Assembly (NCBI RefSeq): GCF_900141875.1 | Contig: NZ_FQZE01000035.1 | Span: 1-40,547, forward strand | DNA from: Tangfeifania diversioriginum | GTDB lineage: Bacteria; Bacteroidota; Bacteroidia; Bacteroidales; Prolixibacteraceae | Reading direction: 5' to 3' | DNA length: 40,547 bases | Part shown: positions 1 to 6,942 of the stretch, piece by piece | Position numbering within the stretch: position 1 is the stretch's first letter | Layout: the number at the start of each line of letters is the position of its first letter | The notes under the pieces: model-generated | Database searches by the model: none | Told to the model about the DNA's origin: nothing | The model's input: only the letters and a program-made list of their open reading frames with translations | Position numbers and translations under genes: made by a program

Positions 1-11
1 AACAAGCTTTT

Positions 12-89
12 ACCTTCTCTGAGGGTAAAGGTATTTTCATCCCCTTCCAGGGGTTATCCCAAAGCCACGTCCTCTGGGCGTGGTTTTTT
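12..89 (+). terminator. Hairpin series ending in an intrinsic-terminator-like structure
   Basis: Three short hairpins follow one another: ACCTT/AAGGT (12-16 with 28-32), CCCCT/AGGGG (41-45 with 49-53) and CCACG/CGTGG (65-69 with 79-83). The last is followed directly by six T residues (84-89), which is the form of a Rho-independent terminator for a transcript entering from the left. The gene it would serve lies outside the window. The first two hairpins could belong to the 3' end of a structured RNA, but I do not recognise one. Confidence 0.5.
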
Positions 90-92
90 ACT

Positions 93-470
93 TTTAATGG
101 TGTGTGGGGAAAAGAGTGGCTCGCCGGGCGGAGCAAAAATAACCGCTTTGGACTGAATTTAAGGTTGACTTGCCAGGGTGGAGAACGTTATACGCCTATT
201 GATGAAATACTGTCAGAAATAAGCCATGAAATAAAGCTGGATGATTCAAAAGCTTTCAGTAAACAATACGACCCTTTTATAAGTGGAGACCTCACGGTTA
301 GTTACCGGATAAACCGCAGAAAAGTCTCTCACGAAATTGCATTAAAAGGACTGAACATTGGTCTTTACACAGGAGAATCCGGGTATTTCTACAACGAATC
401 AACCAGTGCTATTGAAAAAGGAAATGTGATGGGAGCTCTATGGGATATTTGTTATAAAATCCATTTTTAA
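93..470 (+). pseudogene. 3' remnant of a TonB-dependent outer-membrane receptor
   Basis: The reading frame ends in a stretch typical of the C-terminal beta-barrel strands of Bacteroidota TonB-dependent receptors: LRLTCQGGERYTPID, then an SKAFSKQYDPFISGDL segment, a YRINRR segment and a terminal YKIHF ending in the aromatic residue usual for outer-membrane barrels. Family members run to about 700-1,000 residues; only about 125 remain. Similarity seems to begin near base 93, just after the T-run of a terminator, and no barrel-like sequence is visible upstream. No signal peptide or plug domain exists. I read it as a 5'-truncated remnant and not a working gene. An apparent GTG start at 102 lies inside the conserved region, so I do not trust it. 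Assigned from remembered family features, not a search. Confidence 0.6.
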
Positions 471-824
471 CAAAAGTAGATTGTTTCATTTCAACTCACT
501 TTTGTCGAATAAAGAAATATCTGATATGAAAATATTTCGTGAATAGGATTATTGGAACTGAATTTAAATAAAAACAGAGGAATGAAGACAAATCATACCT
601 CTGTGAAGCCAAATTGACTAAGTGAACCCAACCGGAGAAGTATCGAACTTTTTGGTTGAAGATTATGATGCTGTATTGAGTTTTATGAACGCAGAGACAC
701 AGAAGAAGAAACTCAAACTTTAACTATCAAAACGAAGAAAAATAACTATCTCAGGATTCATTAATTTCTTTGGTATAGAAAGATTTTATGTAACTTTAAA
801 CCACTTAATAGTTTTCAATTGTCA
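471..824. other. Intergenic stretch, mostly featureless
   Basis: About 350 AT-rich bases between the receptor remnant and the B-box gene. No convincing coding frame, tRNA or repeat is visible. The only feature I can support is a promoter-like pair near its right end, listed separately. It may hold further decayed receptor-locus sequence. Confidence 0.4.
769..798 (+). promoter_or_regulatory. Bacteroidota-type promoter for the B-box gene
   Basis: TTTG at 769-772 is followed after 18 bases by TAACTTTA at 791-798, close to the Bacteroidota sigma-ABfr consensus (TTTG near -33, TANNTTTG near -7). Transcription would start near 803, giving a leader of about 20 bases before the ATG at 825. Confidence 0.45.
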
Positions 825-1280
825 ATGAACTGCATTAACCATCCATCCGAAAGTGCCGTATCACAATGCCAGGTTTGTGGCAAAGGATTGTGCGTTGATT
901 GTACCAATAAGTTTTCAAAACCAATTTGCCCGGATTGTTTTTCGGTTTCCCGGCAAAAGCAAAAAAGGGCAGCTGTAACTGAGGTAATCTTGACTCTTTT
1001 AATAGGTTTGCCCGTAGGCATTATCCTTGACCTGCTGGTCAATGATACTTATAAAACCCCTGACAGTTTCTGGGAAAGCCATTTTTTCTTAATTTATATG
1101 GGGCTTGGCATTGTGGCCGGATGGAAAACCCTAACACGAATAACGCCACAGATATTTCTTTTTCTGCCGGTGCTGGGATGGCTGCTTTATTTCGTTATAA
1201 TGGCGGTCTTTTCCTTGTTTGCCGGATTGATTGCATTTCCAATACGGACGATAAGGAATTTGTCCCTGTTCTTTAAATAA
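825..1280 (+). CDS. B-box-type zinc-finger membrane protein
   Basis: A 151-residue protein of unknown function. The N terminus carries a B-box-like metal-binding pattern: C3, H6, then CQVC, CVDC and CPDC pairs within the first 40 residues, enough to bind zinc. The rest is three or four hydrophobic segments (roughly residues 50-70, 85-100, 110-130 and 130-140), so it should sit in the inner membrane with the zinc finger probably in the cytoplasm. A TTG lies two codons upstream, but the ATG at 825 gives the natural MNCINHP start and fits the promoter. Small B-box plus membrane proteins are common and uncharacterised in Bacteroidota. It is transcribed alone and has no evident link to the conjugation genes. 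Confidence 0.7.
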   Translation: MNCINHPSESAVSQCQVCGKGLCVDCTNKFSKPICPDCFSVSRQKQKRAAVTEVILTLLIGLPVGIILDLLVNDTYKTPDSFWESHFFLIYMGLGIVAGWKTLTRITPQIFLFLPVLGWLLYFVIMAVFSLFAGLIAFPIRTIRNLSLFFK

Positions 1281-1656
1281 GTAACATCTTGTTTATTAGA
1301 GTTGAAATTACATAAATATGTAACAATTTAATCATTTTCCAGCTTACCTGTCCCTTGTGCCTTTTTAAAGTTAACAAGAGGTAATTCATTAGAGATAATC
1401 CTTAAAGCCTACCTTACTAATACAATCCATTAAACTTTTGGCCAAGTTATTCATCGCCGTCCGGAAAAGTCAAGGGCGGCTGATATTGTTCGTTTTATAT
1501 TGTCAGCCGTCCTTTGGATGCGTTCAGTTTGTTTTGAGGAACGAAAAACAAACTGACATGCACCCTTGACAAGTATCCGTCAGGCTCAATGGGGTACGCC
1601 AAAATTTAATGGCGTGCCGGAAGCCCAAATAAATCCCAAAGGCATGGGTAACTTCA
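1281..1656. other. Intergenic region with three tandem hairpins before radC
   Basis: About 375 bases without a gene on the plus strand. The left 190 bases show nothing clear. The right half holds three inverted repeats in a row: a 10-bp stem at 1474-1483/1503-1512 (one mismatch or G-T pair), a perfect 12-bp stem at 1524-1535/1545-1556 with a 9-base loop, and a 9-bp stem at 1593-1601/1610-1618. The series ends about 40 bases before the radC start, so it could be a structured 5' leader, a small RNA or a protein-binding region. An open frame on the other strand across this stretch has no recognisable protein features. Confidence 0.5.
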
Positions 1657-2106
1657 ATGACTAATTTATTTTCGCTTAATGAAATTACAGTTTCATACTC
1701 CCGTAAATCAAAACTAATGGATTTACCCCAAATCACTTGCTCAAAAGATGTATATGATTTGGTTTATCCTTCCTGGATTATAGATATCGACCACCGCGAA
1801 TCGTTTAAAATATTGCTTTTATCGAGGGCAAACCGCGTACTTGGAATCTCAAACATGTTCACTGGCGGTTTGTCAGGAGTTGTTGTTGACCCAAAGCTGA
1901 TATTTCAAACTGCCCTAAAATGTAACTCAAGCTCAATAGTGCTCATGCACAACCACCCGAGCGGTAACCTGGTGGCAAGTGATGCAGATTTCAAGATTAC
2001 AAAAAAAATTGTTGAAATTGGTAAAATACTTGACCTTCCTGTTTTAGACCACATTATTTTCACCAGTGAATCATTTTATTCGCTCGCTGATAAAGGGGAA
2101 ATGTAG
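1657..2106 (+). CDS. radC: RadC-type JAB/MPN domain protein of a conjugative element
   Basis: A 149-residue protein with the complete JAMM metal-binding signature of the RadC/MPN+ family: H98 and H100 in the HNHPSG motif, then S108 and D111, matching HxH-x7-SxxD. This predicts a zinc-dependent hydrolase fold. It matches the short C-terminal JAB half of RadC; the helix-hairpin-helix part of chromosomal RadC is missing, which is normal for copies on Bacteroidota conjugative elements. Those copies were named DNA repair proteins, but their function is unproven. The gene converges on traN with a shared terminator between them, and it is preceded by a hairpin-rich leader. The gene symbol follows common annotation practice for the family and does not imply demonstrated repair activity. 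Confidence 0.85.
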   Translation: MTNLFSLNEITVSYSRKSKLMDLPQITCSKDVYDLVYPSWIIDIDHRESFKILLLSRANRVLGISNMFTGGLSGVVVDPKLIFQTALKCNSSSIVLMHNHPSGNLVASDADFKITKKIVEIGKILDLPVLDHIIFTSESFYSLADKGEM

Positions 2107-2122
2107 CGTCCCCTATAAATTA

Positions 2123-2152
2123 ACGAAAGGCAACCCGGCAGTTGCCTTTCGT
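2123..2152. terminator. Bidirectional hairpin between radC and traN
   Basis: Perfect 12-bp inverted repeat ACGAAAGGCAAC / GTTGCCTTTCGT (2123-2134 with 2141-2152) with a six-base loop, lying between two convergent genes. It lacks a long T-run on either side, so termination strength is uncertain, but position and stability fit a two-way transcription stop. Confidence 0.65.
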
Positions 2153-2187
2153 GTTAACCCCACAAAAAGGAAAAGATACGGTCACAG

Positions 2188-3069
2188 TTATCTGCATGGT
2201 TGAGCTTTCACTAAATCCCCGTTCTTCACCACAAACCGCTGGTGCCTTCCCCCATTCTTTTCGAACAGCTCAACAACCAGTTGTTTTTTATCAGGGATAG
2301 TAAATTTCCGAAATGTAAAAACGGTACTTTCTGCTTCTTTTCCCTTTACTGAGGTCAGGTAATTGTAAGCCCGTACAGGTTCTATCACAGTTTCCTGTAT
2401 AGCCATTCGTTTAATCACCCTTTTATCGACTATTTTGAAAACAAGAAAATCAATATCAAAGGGAATGTCAGTGGTATTCTTAATTTCAGTATGTAAAAAC
2501 AACAAGCCGTTGTGGCTGAAAATTCCACGGAATTGGAATTCAATGCCAAACTGTTTGCTATTTACATGTTTGACCTTCTTTCGGTTCGTTTTATAGATTT
2601 TTTCCATTGCCATTTGAACAGCTTGGGGCGACTCGTTTCCTAATTCAGAAAGATAAACTTCGACTGAATTTTCCGGCTCATTGCCCAATTTTTCATTGTG
2701 AAGAAAATCTTTCATTTCAATATTTAACTTTTCCGGGTTTTCTGAATAATTCACAATAAATGAATAAAAACTGCCTTCATCGGTAATCACCGAAAAGTTG
2801 GTTTCTTCTTTAAAACCTTTAATGGCTGCTTTTACCCTGACCACATTTTCAGCACCATCCGCTTTATCGGCAATAATGCTGGATGAACCCAGGTCGATAT
2901 AAGTAACACCCGAAGGAAAAATCAAATGAACGGTTTTGTCAAAAGTCACCTCCATGTAATACGACGGGATTACCCTGTCTTTTGAGATAACTTTTGTAAA
3001 ACTGTTTTGGGCAAACGGTGATAATGTCACGGTTGCAAAAAATACAAATGTGAAAAATAACTGTTTCAT
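2188..3069 (-). CDS. traN: Conjugative transposon protein TraN
   Basis: A 293-residue exported protein of the DUF4138/TraN family, which occupies the VirB9-like position in the Bacteroides (MPF-B) mating channel. The N terminus (MKQLFFTFVFFATVTLSPFAQNS) is a good signal peptide, followed by a beta-rich region including the IFPSGVTYIDLGSS stretch typical of the family. It is the last tra gene on this strand in the window. In CTnDOT-type elements traO, traP and traQ follow traN; here the strand instead ends at a hairpin terminator facing radC. The gene begins 33 bases after the traM stop, so it belongs to the traE-N operon. Length and order match the family. Confidence 0.88.
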   Translation of the reverse strand: MKQLFFTFVFFATVTLSPFAQNSFTKVISKDRVIPSYYMEVTFDKTVHLIFPSGVTYIDLGSSSIIADKADGAENVVRVKAAIKGFKEETNFSVITDEGSFYSFIVNYSENPEKLNIEMKDFLHNEKLGNEPENSVEVYLSELGNESPQAVQMAMEKIYKTNRKKVKHVNSKQFGIEFQFRGIFSHNGLLFLHTEIKNTTDIPFDIDFLVFKIVDKRVIKRMAIQETVIEPVRAYNYLTSVKGKEAESTVFTFRKFTIPDKKQLVVELFEKNGGRHQRFVVKNGDLVKAQPCR

Positions 3070-3102
3070 GTTGATGGATTTTTGAGTTAAATAATTTGAT
3101 TT

Positions 3103-4383
3103 TTAATTGGAAGGCATTAACAACAGGCGGTGTCCGGCTTTAATGGTGACTTTAGGTGTCCGAAGTTTTTTTGAAACATACTGCGAAGCCCCCTGTATAA
3201 AACCCCGGCCCACATCGGCAGCCAGTTGCTGCCCGGCTGTTGTCCCCTGGTTAATGCTGATGCTCGTCCCTGCCCCTTGTCCCATTGAAGCGGCAACCTC
3301 TTTCAGGGCTGTGGTTTCCACAGAGCCGGGAATAAAAATTCCCGACTGCCCGTCCGTATCATATACCGAAATTTCCACCGGGATTATCCTGCCCCTGTAT
3401 TCCAGTGAACTGATGGTAATATTCAACCGTTCGCCTTGGATAACAGCAATCCCGGTAACCATTTCGTTCACAGGGACGATTATCCCACCTGCCTTTACTG
3501 GTTCCAGCAAACGTATTTTTACATTTTGGCCTGAAACAATTACCTGGTCATTATGGATACAGGCTTTAACTGTATTTGGGGAAACCTTAACAAGGTTCCC
3601 ACCTGCCGTGTAAAAGCCGGTATTCACAGGTTGGGAATATCTGTTCAAAAAAACGGAATCTTCCACTTGTTGCAGAAGGGCGCTTGTTTCATTGATTCCC
3701 AATTTAGCAACCGGGACAATGTTCCTGGATTCTTTCAGGAGAGGTTCCGGTACTAAATCCTGATCCTGATGTTGCTCCAATTGTTGTACCTGTCCCTGTG
3801 GCATATATTTGGCAGCCATCTTGTAACTTTCCTCCATTAATTTGAGCTGTTGGTCCACCCGGCTGACACTGTCCGTGTTTTCTTTTTCTTCCAATTCGTC
3901 CTGTAACATTTCAACCTGCTTTTCCAGTTCTTTTTCCCGCGAGCTTACCTGCTGCTCGTTGTAAAAGGTGTTTAGGTCGCTGCTGACTTTTTTGTAAGCT
4001 TCAGCCGATGAACGAATGGAAGATTCCGGCGCTTTTTGTGAGGTATAACCCCCGGTACTACTCGTGATAATCCTGCTTTTTACCGTGTCAGGCTTAATGC
4101 CGTAATCTTCGAGGGACAATGTTTGCCAGTTTTTCTTTTGCTCGAAAAGTTCCATCTCGTAGGCAGTTTTTTTGTCCCCGATGATTTCGTTTTTTGGTAT
4201 CGGTAAATCGGTGTTCAGCCCTTGCTTTTCATCTCCTTCCTGAGATGAAGGCATAAAAATAAAATACATTGCCACTGCGAAAGCCGCGAACATGAGCGGG
4301 AAAATGACCATCTTTTTGCGCTTTTGCAGTTGTTCCGGGGGCAGCACTTTGCGCTGCCCCGTTTTATTGTTGTTCTCTTTCAT
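3103..4383 (-). CDS. traM: Conjugative transposon protein TraM
   Basis: A 426-residue inner-membrane protein of the Bacteroides TraM family, the VirB10-like scaffold expected to link inner and outer membrane parts of the mating channel. A basic N-terminal segment is followed by one membrane helix (MVIFPLMFAAFAVAMYFIFM), a long Gln/Glu-rich predicted coiled coil (about residues 130-220), and a C-terminal globular part. A longer frame exists upstream to 4425, but the ATG at 4383 gives the conserved MKENNNK...KRKKM type of start and only a 20-base overlap with traL, so I prefer it. It lies between traL and traN, as in CTnDOT-like operons. Confidence 0.88.
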   Translation of the reverse strand: MKENNNKTGQRKVLPPEQLQKRKKMVIFPLMFAAFAVAMYFIFMPSSQEGDEKQGLNTDLPIPKNEIIGDKKTAYEMELFEQKKNWQTLSLEDYGIKPDTVKSRIITSSTGGYTSQKAPESSIRSSAEAYKKVSSDLNTFYNEQQVSSREKELEKQVEMLQDELEEKENTDSVSRVDQQLKLMEESYKMAAKYMPQGQVQQLEQHQDQDLVPEPLLKESRNIVPVAKLGINETSALLQQVEDSVFLNRYSQPVNTGFYTAGGNLVKVSPNTVKACIHNDQVIVSGQNVKIRLLEPVKAGGIIVPVNEMVTGIAVIQGERLNITISSLEYRGRIIPVEISVYDTDGQSGIFIPGSVETTALKEVAASMGQGAGTSISINQGTTAGQQLAADVGRGFIQGASQYVSKKLRTPKVTIKAGHRLLLMPSN

Positions 4384-4669
4384 TGTTTGTAATTTTATGT
4401 AAAACCGTGTCTTTTGAACTAACATCCAGTATTTTTAATGGAACAATATGCTTTGGTTCTGAAAGCTTTGCCCCATTTCTGAAAATATCCGAAACGGCAA
4501 CAAAAACCAAAACGGTAAACCCAATAAGCAAAGCCCAAACGGTAACCCTGCGTTGCTTTTGGGTAAGTTTTTGACAAGCGTTCTTTAACCTGCACTGAAA
4601 AGCGGTCCTGATACCGGATATTCCATCCTTTACAGGAATACTATCTGTCCCATGTTGACATGTCTTCAT
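4364..4669 (-). CDS. traL: Conjugative transposon protein TraL
   Basis: A 101-residue protein of the TraL (DUF3989) family, a small single-pass inner-membrane component of the MPF-B channel. A basic stretch (KNACQKLTQKQRR) precedes one membrane helix at about residues 43-64 (VTVWALLIGFTVLVFVAV), leaving a short periplasmic tail. It overlaps traK by 29 bases and traM by 20, which suggests translational coupling. Identity rests mainly on size, topology and position between traK and traM; the sequence itself is poorly conserved. Confidence 0.8.
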   Translation of the reverse strand: MKTCQHGTDSIPVKDGISGIRTAFQCRLKNACQKLTQKQRRVTVWALLIGFTVLVFVAVSDIFRNGAKLSEPKHIVPLKILDVSSKDTVLHKITNNEREQQ

Positions 4670-5264
4670 TTTCTTTTATATTGAAGTTTTCAATGATAAA
4701 CCCGTGCGGGTTATTATCGCTGCGCGAAGTATTGCGCAACCGGCAGGAAGTAACCAGCCTGCGCTCCGTAACCGTAGTTTCCCGAATAATGTGCTGCCGA
4801 GCATAAACCGTAGCTTCATAAGGATAATTGCTGAAGTTGCAGGAAATGCTGTCAATCCATATCCGTTGGGTGACGTTACCTGAAATTACCCGGTTATAGT
4901 ACCCGCTTTCTACCAAATCTTTATAATTGGTAAAAGCGCTTTTGTCCGAAAGGTAAAGGGCCCGGTTGATGTTGTGTTCAATGGCATCCTTATCAGGCGA
5001 AAGTGTAAAAAACAGTTCATGAAAACGCCTGACATGGTCTTTGGCCTCCACGGGCCGGTTTTGCGCCAAATCCTGCGAAAGGGCCAGTATCAGGGATTTA
5101 CCCTGGTCGAGCACATAAATTTTTTGACGCTGGGCCTCAGCATAGCTGTACGAACTCCAGACTGCATAAACAGTAACAACTGTACTGGCGCAAACAAAGA
5201 TGATGGCGAACAGTCGTATCAGCTTAAAACTGCTCTCGATATTCTTTAAAGGTTTAAACTCCAT
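4641..5264 (-). CDS. traK: Conjugative transposon protein TraK
   Basis: A 207-residue protein of the TraK family, the VirB8-like periplasmic assembly factor of Bacteroides mating systems. It starts with the characteristic MEFKPLKNIESSFKLIR segment, followed by one membrane helix (about residues 17-37), with the remainder in the periplasm. Length matches the family (about 205). It lies 17 bases downstream of traJ and overlaps traL, so all three are probably co-translated. Confidence 0.9.
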   Translation of the reverse strand: MEFKPLKNIESSFKLIRLFAIIFVCASTVVTVYAVWSSYSYAEAQRQKIYVLDQGKSLILALSQDLAQNRPVEAKDHVRRFHELFFTLSPDKDAIEHNINRALYLSDKSAFTNYKDLVESGYYNRVISGNVTQRIWIDSISCNFSNYPYEATVYARQHIIRETTVTERRLVTSCRLRNTSRSDNNPHGFIIENFNIKENEDMSTWDR

Positions 5265-5281
5265 AGTTATAAATGATTCGT

Positions 5282-6283
5282 TTATTGTTTTAATATTTTC
5301 CCTGCAATATTCCCGGCAGCCGCCCCTGCCGCCCCACCGACAAATGCAGCGCCTTTAGTTGCCGCTTGGTTCACATTGCGGCCATAATTCCCCATTCCAC
5401 CGGCCTGTACAATCCACCCGGCCACACTGGGGATGGTAAAGTACCCGACAATGCCAATAAGCATAAAGGTTATATACACCCCGTCAGTTCCCTGCGGGAT
5501 ATAGTTTGGGTCGGCAGCCATCTCTGCAATATCCTTTTGAATCATCAATGCCTGAAGCTTAGCCAGTACGGAAGAAAAAATATCGGCCACCGGTAGCCAG
5601 AGATAAATACTGATGTACCGCGTAAGCCAGGTAACGAGGGTGTTCTGAAAACCGTCATAAACGCTGAATGCAAATGCGATTGGCCCGAGGATGGACAGTA
5701 CAATTAAGAAGAAAGTCCGCAGACAGTCTATTACCAAAGCGGCAGCCTGGAATATAAGTTCCAACAGATTGAGAAAAGCCTCCTGAATAGACTTTTTCAG
5801 GTTGTACCAACTTCGCTCGGCATACATTCCGGCGATGGTAACAAGGTCTTTTGGTCCCCATCCCAGTTCATCGATGGCCTTATCAAATGCTTCATCGCTC
5901 ACTAAGTAGGCTTCGTCCGGGTTCCTCAGCATTTTCTCCCGTTCAATCGTGTCCTTGTCCTTTTTCAATTTTTCCAGGTCAAGCACCTGTGATTCCAGTA
6001 TGCTGTTTGTCCCCCTCACGATTGGGCTTAACACCGCATTCATTGTTCCAAGCACAATGGTGGGAAAAAACAGGATGCACAGGCCAATGGCAAAAGGGCG
6101 GAGCAGCGGGTAAACGTCAATCGGTTCCGCCCGTGCAAGCGACTGCCATACCCGGTAAGCTACGTAAAACAAGGCGCCCAGCCCGGCAATGCCTTTGGCC
6201 ACTGCGGTCATATCCGAACAAAGGGGCATCATTTCGGTATAAAGCACCCGTAGTGCCTGGTGTAAATTATCAAATGTATCCAT
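5282..6283 (-). CDS. traJ: Conjugative transposon protein TraJ
   Basis: A 333-residue polytopic inner-membrane protein of the TraJ family, which plays the VirB6-like channel role. The N-terminal segment (about residues 1-85) contains GLGALFYVAYRVW and a following helix; a further group of hydrophobic helices lies at about residues 175-225 and 255-310, and the C terminus is an Ala/Gly-rich tail. The Glu/Lys-rich section at about 105-145 should be a soluble loop. Length and position between traI and traK agree with CTnDOT-type operons. Confidence 0.9.
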   Translation of the reverse strand: MDTFDNLHQALRVLYTEMMPLCSDMTAVAKGIAGLGALFYVAYRVWQSLARAEPIDVYPLLRPFAIGLCILFFPTIVLGTMNAVLSPIVRGTNSILESQVLDLEKLKKDKDTIEREKMLRNPDEAYLVSDEAFDKAIDELGWGPKDLVTIAGMYAERSWYNLKKSIQEAFLNLLELIFQAAALVIDCLRTFFLIVLSILGPIAFAFSVYDGFQNTLVTWLTRYISIYLWLPVADIFSSVLAKLQALMIQKDIAEMAADPNYIPQGTDGVYITFMLIGIVGYFTIPSVAGWIVQAGGMGNYGRNVNQAATKGAAFVGGAAGAAAGNIAGKILKQ

Positions 6284-6294
6284 AGGCTTAAATT

Positions 6295-6924
6295 TTACCA
6301 GTACCGGTCTTCTGCATTCCCGTAAAGCGCCAATATCCGGGCTTTATCACCTTCCTGCTCTGCCCGGATAAGGGAGATGGAAATATTCTTGTTGGTATAG
6401 TACCGGGTGAGGTTCCGGTAATGTTTCACTGCGTTATAGCACCGGTCAACAATATCCATTCGCTCTTTATCGGTCATGGAAAGGCCGGTACTGTTGATGA
6501 CATCTTTCATCTCTTTGAGGGTAGCTGCCCCTTCCTCCAATAGTTTGGTATATCCAAATGCAATTGCTCCCAGCTCCTCTGCGGTGTAATATTCATCCTG
6601 TAACATCAACTCAAAAGAGCTGACGTAGATATCGGAAATTTCACCAATCATAATTAACGTTTGTTGCACTTTATAGGCGTCTTTTACAAGGTCGTTCACG
6701 GCTTTAAGTTTGTCATAATACTCCTTCCCCTGCTGGTAAACCTTTTTCACTTCCTGAAAATTTTTTATTACGTTGGAAACCGTGCTTGAAGTCTGCACAA
6801 TTTCGTTGGCAGAATTGATAACACCTTGCGCAATACTTAAAGGGTCAGTAACGACAAACTGTGCTTTCAGCCCGGTTGTGCCAAGCACGATAAGCAGTCC
6901 TGCTATTATTAATCTTGTTCTCAT
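6295..6924 (-). CDS. traI: Conjugative transposon protein TraI (DUF4141)
   Basis: A 209-residue exported protein of the DUF4141/TraI family, in the position of a VirB5-like periplasmic component. A signal peptide (MRTRLIIAGLLIVLGTTGLKA, cleavage near QF) precedes a largely alpha-helical body containing VVTDPLSIAQGVINSANEI, typical of the family. It should not be confused with the F-plasmid relaxase of the same name. In CTnDOT traH separates traG and traI; here only 18 bases lie between them, so traH is absent. Confidence 0.88.
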   Translation of the reverse strand: MRTRLIIAGLLIVLGTTGLKAQFVVTDPLSIAQGVINSANEIVQTSSTVSNVIKNFQEVKKVYQQGKEYYDKLKAVNDLVKDAYKVQQTLIMIGEISDIYVSSFELMLQDEYYTAEELGAIAFGYTKLLEEGAATLKEMKDVINSTGLSMTDKERMDIVDRCYNAVKHYRNLTRYYTNKNISISLIRAEQEGDKARILALYGNAEDRYW

Positions 6925-6942
6925 ACTATTATGTTTTAGTTG

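Noticed and set aside
815-1042. 75-codon minus-strand frame opposite the B-box gene
   Set aside because: It is fully antisense to a gene with clear zinc-finger motifs and a promoter, and its protein shows no domain.
1524-1736. 70-codon minus-strand frame across the radC leader
   Set aside because: It runs through perfect hairpins and overlaps the radC start; no ribosome site or homologous motif is visible.
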